A program made the translations under genes and the position numbers. 64,000 bases of DNA, taken from assembly GCF_905171765.1 (NCBI RefSeq), contig NC_053392.1, forward strand, positions 33,534,192-33,598,191. The letters run 5' to 3'. Origin of the DNA: Bufo bufo. Lineage: Eukaryota; Chordata; Amphibia; Anura; Bufonidae. This document shows positions 61,346 through 64,000 of the stretch, piece by piece. Each line of letters begins with the position of its first letter. The first letter of the stretch is position 1. The notes under the pieces were generated by a model. The model was given only the letters and a program-made list of their open reading frames with translations, made no database searches and was not told where the DNA came from.

Positions 61346-61420
61346 CGGTCTCCTCACGTCTCCGCCGCTCTCCTTAGTCACCCGGCCTCTGGCAGCGGTC
61401 CGTGACGTCATTCAGTCTCA
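61346..61420 (-). other. HADHB: Possible non-coding first exon of HADHB
   Basis: A plausible donor on the - strand (GAGACCG|GTAATT at 61346) follows GC-rich sequence within the divergent promoter. It would splice to the acceptor at 57632. The transcription start is not determined from sequence. Confidence 0.35.
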
Positions 61421-61686
61421 GGCCCCCGCGTCGCCTCCTCTTGGGGCTGCCCCCTGCGCGCCTGTCTCTTCTCCGCCGCCGCCACACGGCTGATAACCCC
61501 CTGTATGGAGCAGCAGTGGCCTGGAGCGGCTTCTACCTGTCCTCTTTACTGCATTAAACGCCTCGTCTCCCCGTGTGTCCGGACACTCCCGGTCATTTGG
61601 CGACAGGCGCTGCTCAGGACACCCCGGCCCCTGATAGGAGAACACCCGGCGGCGGCCCGCGGCCTGTCAGTGTCACCCAGGACAAC
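61347..61686. promoter_or_regulatory. Bidirectional HADHB/HADHA promoter region
   Basis: A GC-rich, CpG-containing stretch with no obvious TATA box lies between the inferred HADHB first exon and the HADHA ATG. Head-to-head placement from a shared promoter is known for these two genes in mammals and would coordinate the two subunits of one complex. Confidence 0.75.
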
Positions 61687-61738
61687 ATGGCGGCTGTGAG
61701 GAGCATCGGAGCGCTGGCCGGGCTGGGCGGGAAGACAG
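61687..61738 (+). CDS. HADHA: HADHA exon 1 (start of trifunctional protein alpha)
   Basis: The ATG at 61687 opens MAAVRSIGALAGLGGKT and ends at donor GACAG|GTACCG, phase 1. It resembles the mitochondrial presequence of the alpha subunit, which carries enoyl-CoA hydratase and 3-hydroxyacyl-CoA dehydrogenase activity. Position next to HADHB in divergent orientation is the main support. The remainder of the gene is beyond the window. Confidence 0.8.
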
Positions 61739-62172
61739 GTACCGGGGAGAGGAGCGTGCTGAGGGGAGCCCGCCGTCGTGGTGTCCCTCACACAGGGGCT
61801 GCCCGGGCACCGGCTCATGGCTGTTCTGTGTGGTTTTATCACTTTGCGAAAGTATTAGCACCCGTGTATGTATGCACCTGCGTGTCACGTGGCCCCTAGG
61901 ACTATGGCTGGCCCTGTGGGGCCCCTCTGTGACCTCTCCTGCGCAGGGGGGCTGTGCCCCATGTATAGGCCCTTTGTTCGGACCCTGACATTGTAAACGT
62001 GGACCCCCTGTCTGTTACCAAAGCTGCAGTTCCCTATGACAACTCTGCCTGTCCGGCCTTGGGTGCAGCCCCATGGGGGGAGGTGACGGGGGATGATATC
62101 GGGGGGCACAGGCTGGAATGATGGGGCTTCAGCCACTGTCACCTTATTACATTTCGCGGTCTAAATCCTCCA

Positions 62173-62200
62173 AAACTACAACTCCCAGCATGCCCCGACA
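62173..62200 (+). promoter_or_regulatory. HADHA: ZNF143/THAP11-like motif in HADHA intron 1
   Basis: ACTACAACTCCCAGCATG followed by CCCCG is a near-consensus ZNF143 site about 490 bp after the HADHA ATG. It is a lone half of the hAT MITE arm seen elsewhere in this window. Confidence 0.45.
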
Positions 62201-62481
62201 ACCTGCTTGACAATTTCATCAATGCTGGTCTGTGGTGGGGGAGGGGTAGCCGGACACTTGTCTGAACCCCCCCTGTGACCTTGGGTGAGCAGTGAGGGGC
62301 GGCGCTGCCCCCTGCAGGCGGTGAGTGTGTGCTGTGTCCTCAGATGACCCTGATGCCGCCCCCCAGGGCTCATGTTTGGGGCTCCTTCTACCCTGCCCCA
62401 TGACTCCCCACATCTTCTGCGTTTCTCCTCTGTGAATTAGGACGTTTTTTTTTTTTTGTTTGTTTTTTATTCTTCCTGCAG

Positions 62482-62520
62482 ATCCGAGGCGAGGAGTCAC
62501 AGAACGTGCATTGTATTCAT
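62482..62520 (+). CDS. HADHA: Candidate HADHA exon 2
   Basis: A strong acceptor (long T tract, TTCTTCCTGCAG) and donor TTCAT|GTAACT give 39 nt, phase 1 to 1. It encodes DPRRGVTERALYS in frame with exon 1. The RG pair then falls at residue 21-22, about where human HADHA has RGY. The donor is moderate and identity is low, as expected of a presequence. Confidence 0.5.
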
Positions 62521-62659
62521 GTAACTCTGCTCTTTCTGGGCCACAACTGAGATCAGGAAGAGCAGAGATGTCAACTGTTCATTATACGGGATCTTCTTCC
62601 ATAGAACTAGAGATCGCTCAGCTGCCCGCAGAGTGCACTGCACTAGACTGAAGCCAGCA

Positions 62660-64000
62660 TCCCCCCCCCCCTCACTGTACTGCCCCCCAGCGTTATCGGC
62701 CCCCCTGCACTGCCCCCCAGCGTTATCGGCCCCCCTGCACTGCCCCCCAGCGTTATCGGCCCCCCTGCACTGCCCCCCAGCGTTATCGGCCCCGCTGCAC
62801 TGCCCCCCAGCGTTATCGGCCCCGCTGCCCTGCCCCCCAGCGTTATCGGCCCCGCTGCCCTGCCCCCCAGCGTTATCGGCCCCGCTGCCCTGCCCCCCAG
62901 CGTTATCGGCCCCGCTGCCCTGCCCCCCAGCGTTATCGGCCCCGCTGCCCTGCCCCCCAGCGTTATCGGCCCCGCTGCCCTGCCCCCCAGCGTTATCGGC
63001 CCCGCTGCCCTGCCCCCCAGCGTTATCGGCCCCGCTGCCCTGCCCCCCAGCGTTATCGGCCCCGCTGCCCTGCCCCCCAGCGTTATCGGCCCCGCTGCCC
63101 TGCCCCCCAGCGTTATCGGCCCCGCTGCCCTGCCCCCCAGCGTTATCGGCCCCGCTGCCCTGCCCCCCAGCGTTATCGGCCCCGCTGCCCTGCCCCCCAG
63201 CGTTATCGGCCCCGCTGCCCTGCCCCCCAGCGTTATCGGCCCCGCTGCCCTGCCCCCCAGCGTTATCGGCCCCGCTGCCCTGCCCCCCAGCGTTATCGGC
63301 CCCGCTGCCCTGCCCCCCAGCGTTATCGGCCCCGCTGCCCTGCCCCCCAGCGTTATCGGCCCCGCTGCCCTGCCCCCCAGCGTTATCGGCCCCGCTGCCC
63401 TGCCCCCCAGCGTTATCGGCCCCGCTGCCCTGCCCCCCAGCGTTATCGGCCCCGCTGCCCTGCCCCCCAGCGTTATCGGCCCCGCTGCCCTGCCCCCCAG
63501 CGTTATCGGCCCCGCTGCCCTGCCCCCCAGCGTTATCGGCCCCGCTGCCCTGCCCCCCAGCGTTATCGGCCCCGCTGCCCTGCCCCCCAGCGTTATCGGC
63601 CCCGCTGCCCTGCCCCCCAGCGTTATCGGCCCCGCTGCCCTGCCCCCCAGCGTTATCGGCCCCGCTGCCCTGCCCCCCAGCGTTATCGGCCCCGCTGCCC
63701 TGCCCCCCAGCGTTATCGGCCCCGCTGCCCTGCCCCCCAGCGTTATCGGCCCCGCTGCCCTGCCCCCCAGCGTTATCGGCCCCGCTGCCCTGCCCCCCAG
63801 CGTTATCGGCCCCGCTGCCCTGCCCCCCAGCGTTATCGGCCCCGCTGCCCTGCCCCCCAGCGTTATCGGCCCCGCTGCCCTGCCCCCCAGCGTTATCGGC
63901 CCCGCTGCCCTGCCCCCCAGCGTTATCGGCCCCGCTGCCCTGCCCCCCAGCGTTATCGGCCCCGCTGCCCTGCCCCCCAGCGTTATCGGCCCCGCTGCCC
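62660..64000. repeat. HADHA: 30-bp minisatellite, runs off the window
   Basis: About 44 copies of a 30-bp unit with CTGCCCCCCAGCGTTATCGG after a CCCC(G/C)CTGC start. The first four units read CCTGCACTG. Then a single C-to-G change appears, then CCCTG, after which every visible unit is identical. The left edge is a poly-C run. Confidence 0.97.

Noticed and set aside
1..64000. tRNA, rRNA, selenocysteine insertion element or a complete unknown multi-gene system
   Set aside because: No cloverleaf, rRNA core or operon-like gene cluster was recognised by eye. A tRNAscan-SE and Infernal run would be decisive for RNA genes.

Overview
The window is vertebrate nuclear DNA, almost certainly from a frog (Anura), possibly a neobatrachian. 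Three intron-split genes match the human 2p23.3 cluster in order and orientation. ADGRF3 (adhesion GPCR F3, GPR113) is on the + strand at about 0.3-36 kb with its 5' end missing. HADHB (mitochondrial trifunctional protein beta subunit) is complete on the - strand, from 57.6 kb down to 44.5 kb. HADHA (alpha subunit) starts on the + strand at 61.7 kb and leaves the window. ADGRF3 and HADHB converge. HADHB and HADHA diverge from one GC-rich region at about 61.35-61.69 kb. Gene calls rest on my reading of splice sites, intron phases and recalled family sequences; no database search was run.

Layout: 0-10 kb holds the first four visible ADGRF3 exons (N-terminal extracellular region), among small foldback elements, two decayed Tc1-like transposons and degenerate minisatellites. 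10.1-30.4 kb is a nested array inside one 22.5-kb ADGRF3 intron. A 35/36-bp minisatellite (about 7.6 kb in total) is split by an apparently full-length L1/Tx1-type LINE with both ORFs open. That LINE is in turn split by a 6.7-kb piggyBac transposon with an open 599-codon transposase. 30.4-36 kb holds the remaining ADGRF3 exons (end of Ig2, HormR, GAIN, GPS, 7TM). 36-44 kb is intergenic: a foldback with an insertion in one arm, a Tc1 scrap, and a 5-kb non-autonomous piggyBac element carrying a 2.5-kb hAT element with an inverted minisatellite. 44-57.6 kb is HADHB, whose 15 coding exons sum to 470 codons, close to the human length. 57.6-61.4 kb is HADHB intron 1 with a 45/38-bp minisatellite. 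61.7-64 kb is the start of HADHA, ending in a 30-bp minisatellite that runs off the window.

HADHA and HADHB proteins form the matrix-side, inner-membrane enzyme that performs the last three steps of long-chain fatty-acid beta-oxidation. A shared promoter region fits their fixed stoichiometry. ADGRF3 is unrelated in function and is here only by conserved synteny. The most notable biology is: (i) an ADGRF3 GPS that has lost the residues for autoproteolysis; (ii) the three-level nest of minisatellite, intact LINE and intact piggyBac; (iii) nested foldback elements whose second arm preserves the empty insertion site; (iv) hairpin elements flanked by 14-bp target duplications. I found no CRISPR array, tRNA or rRNA gene, or prokaryote-like system.
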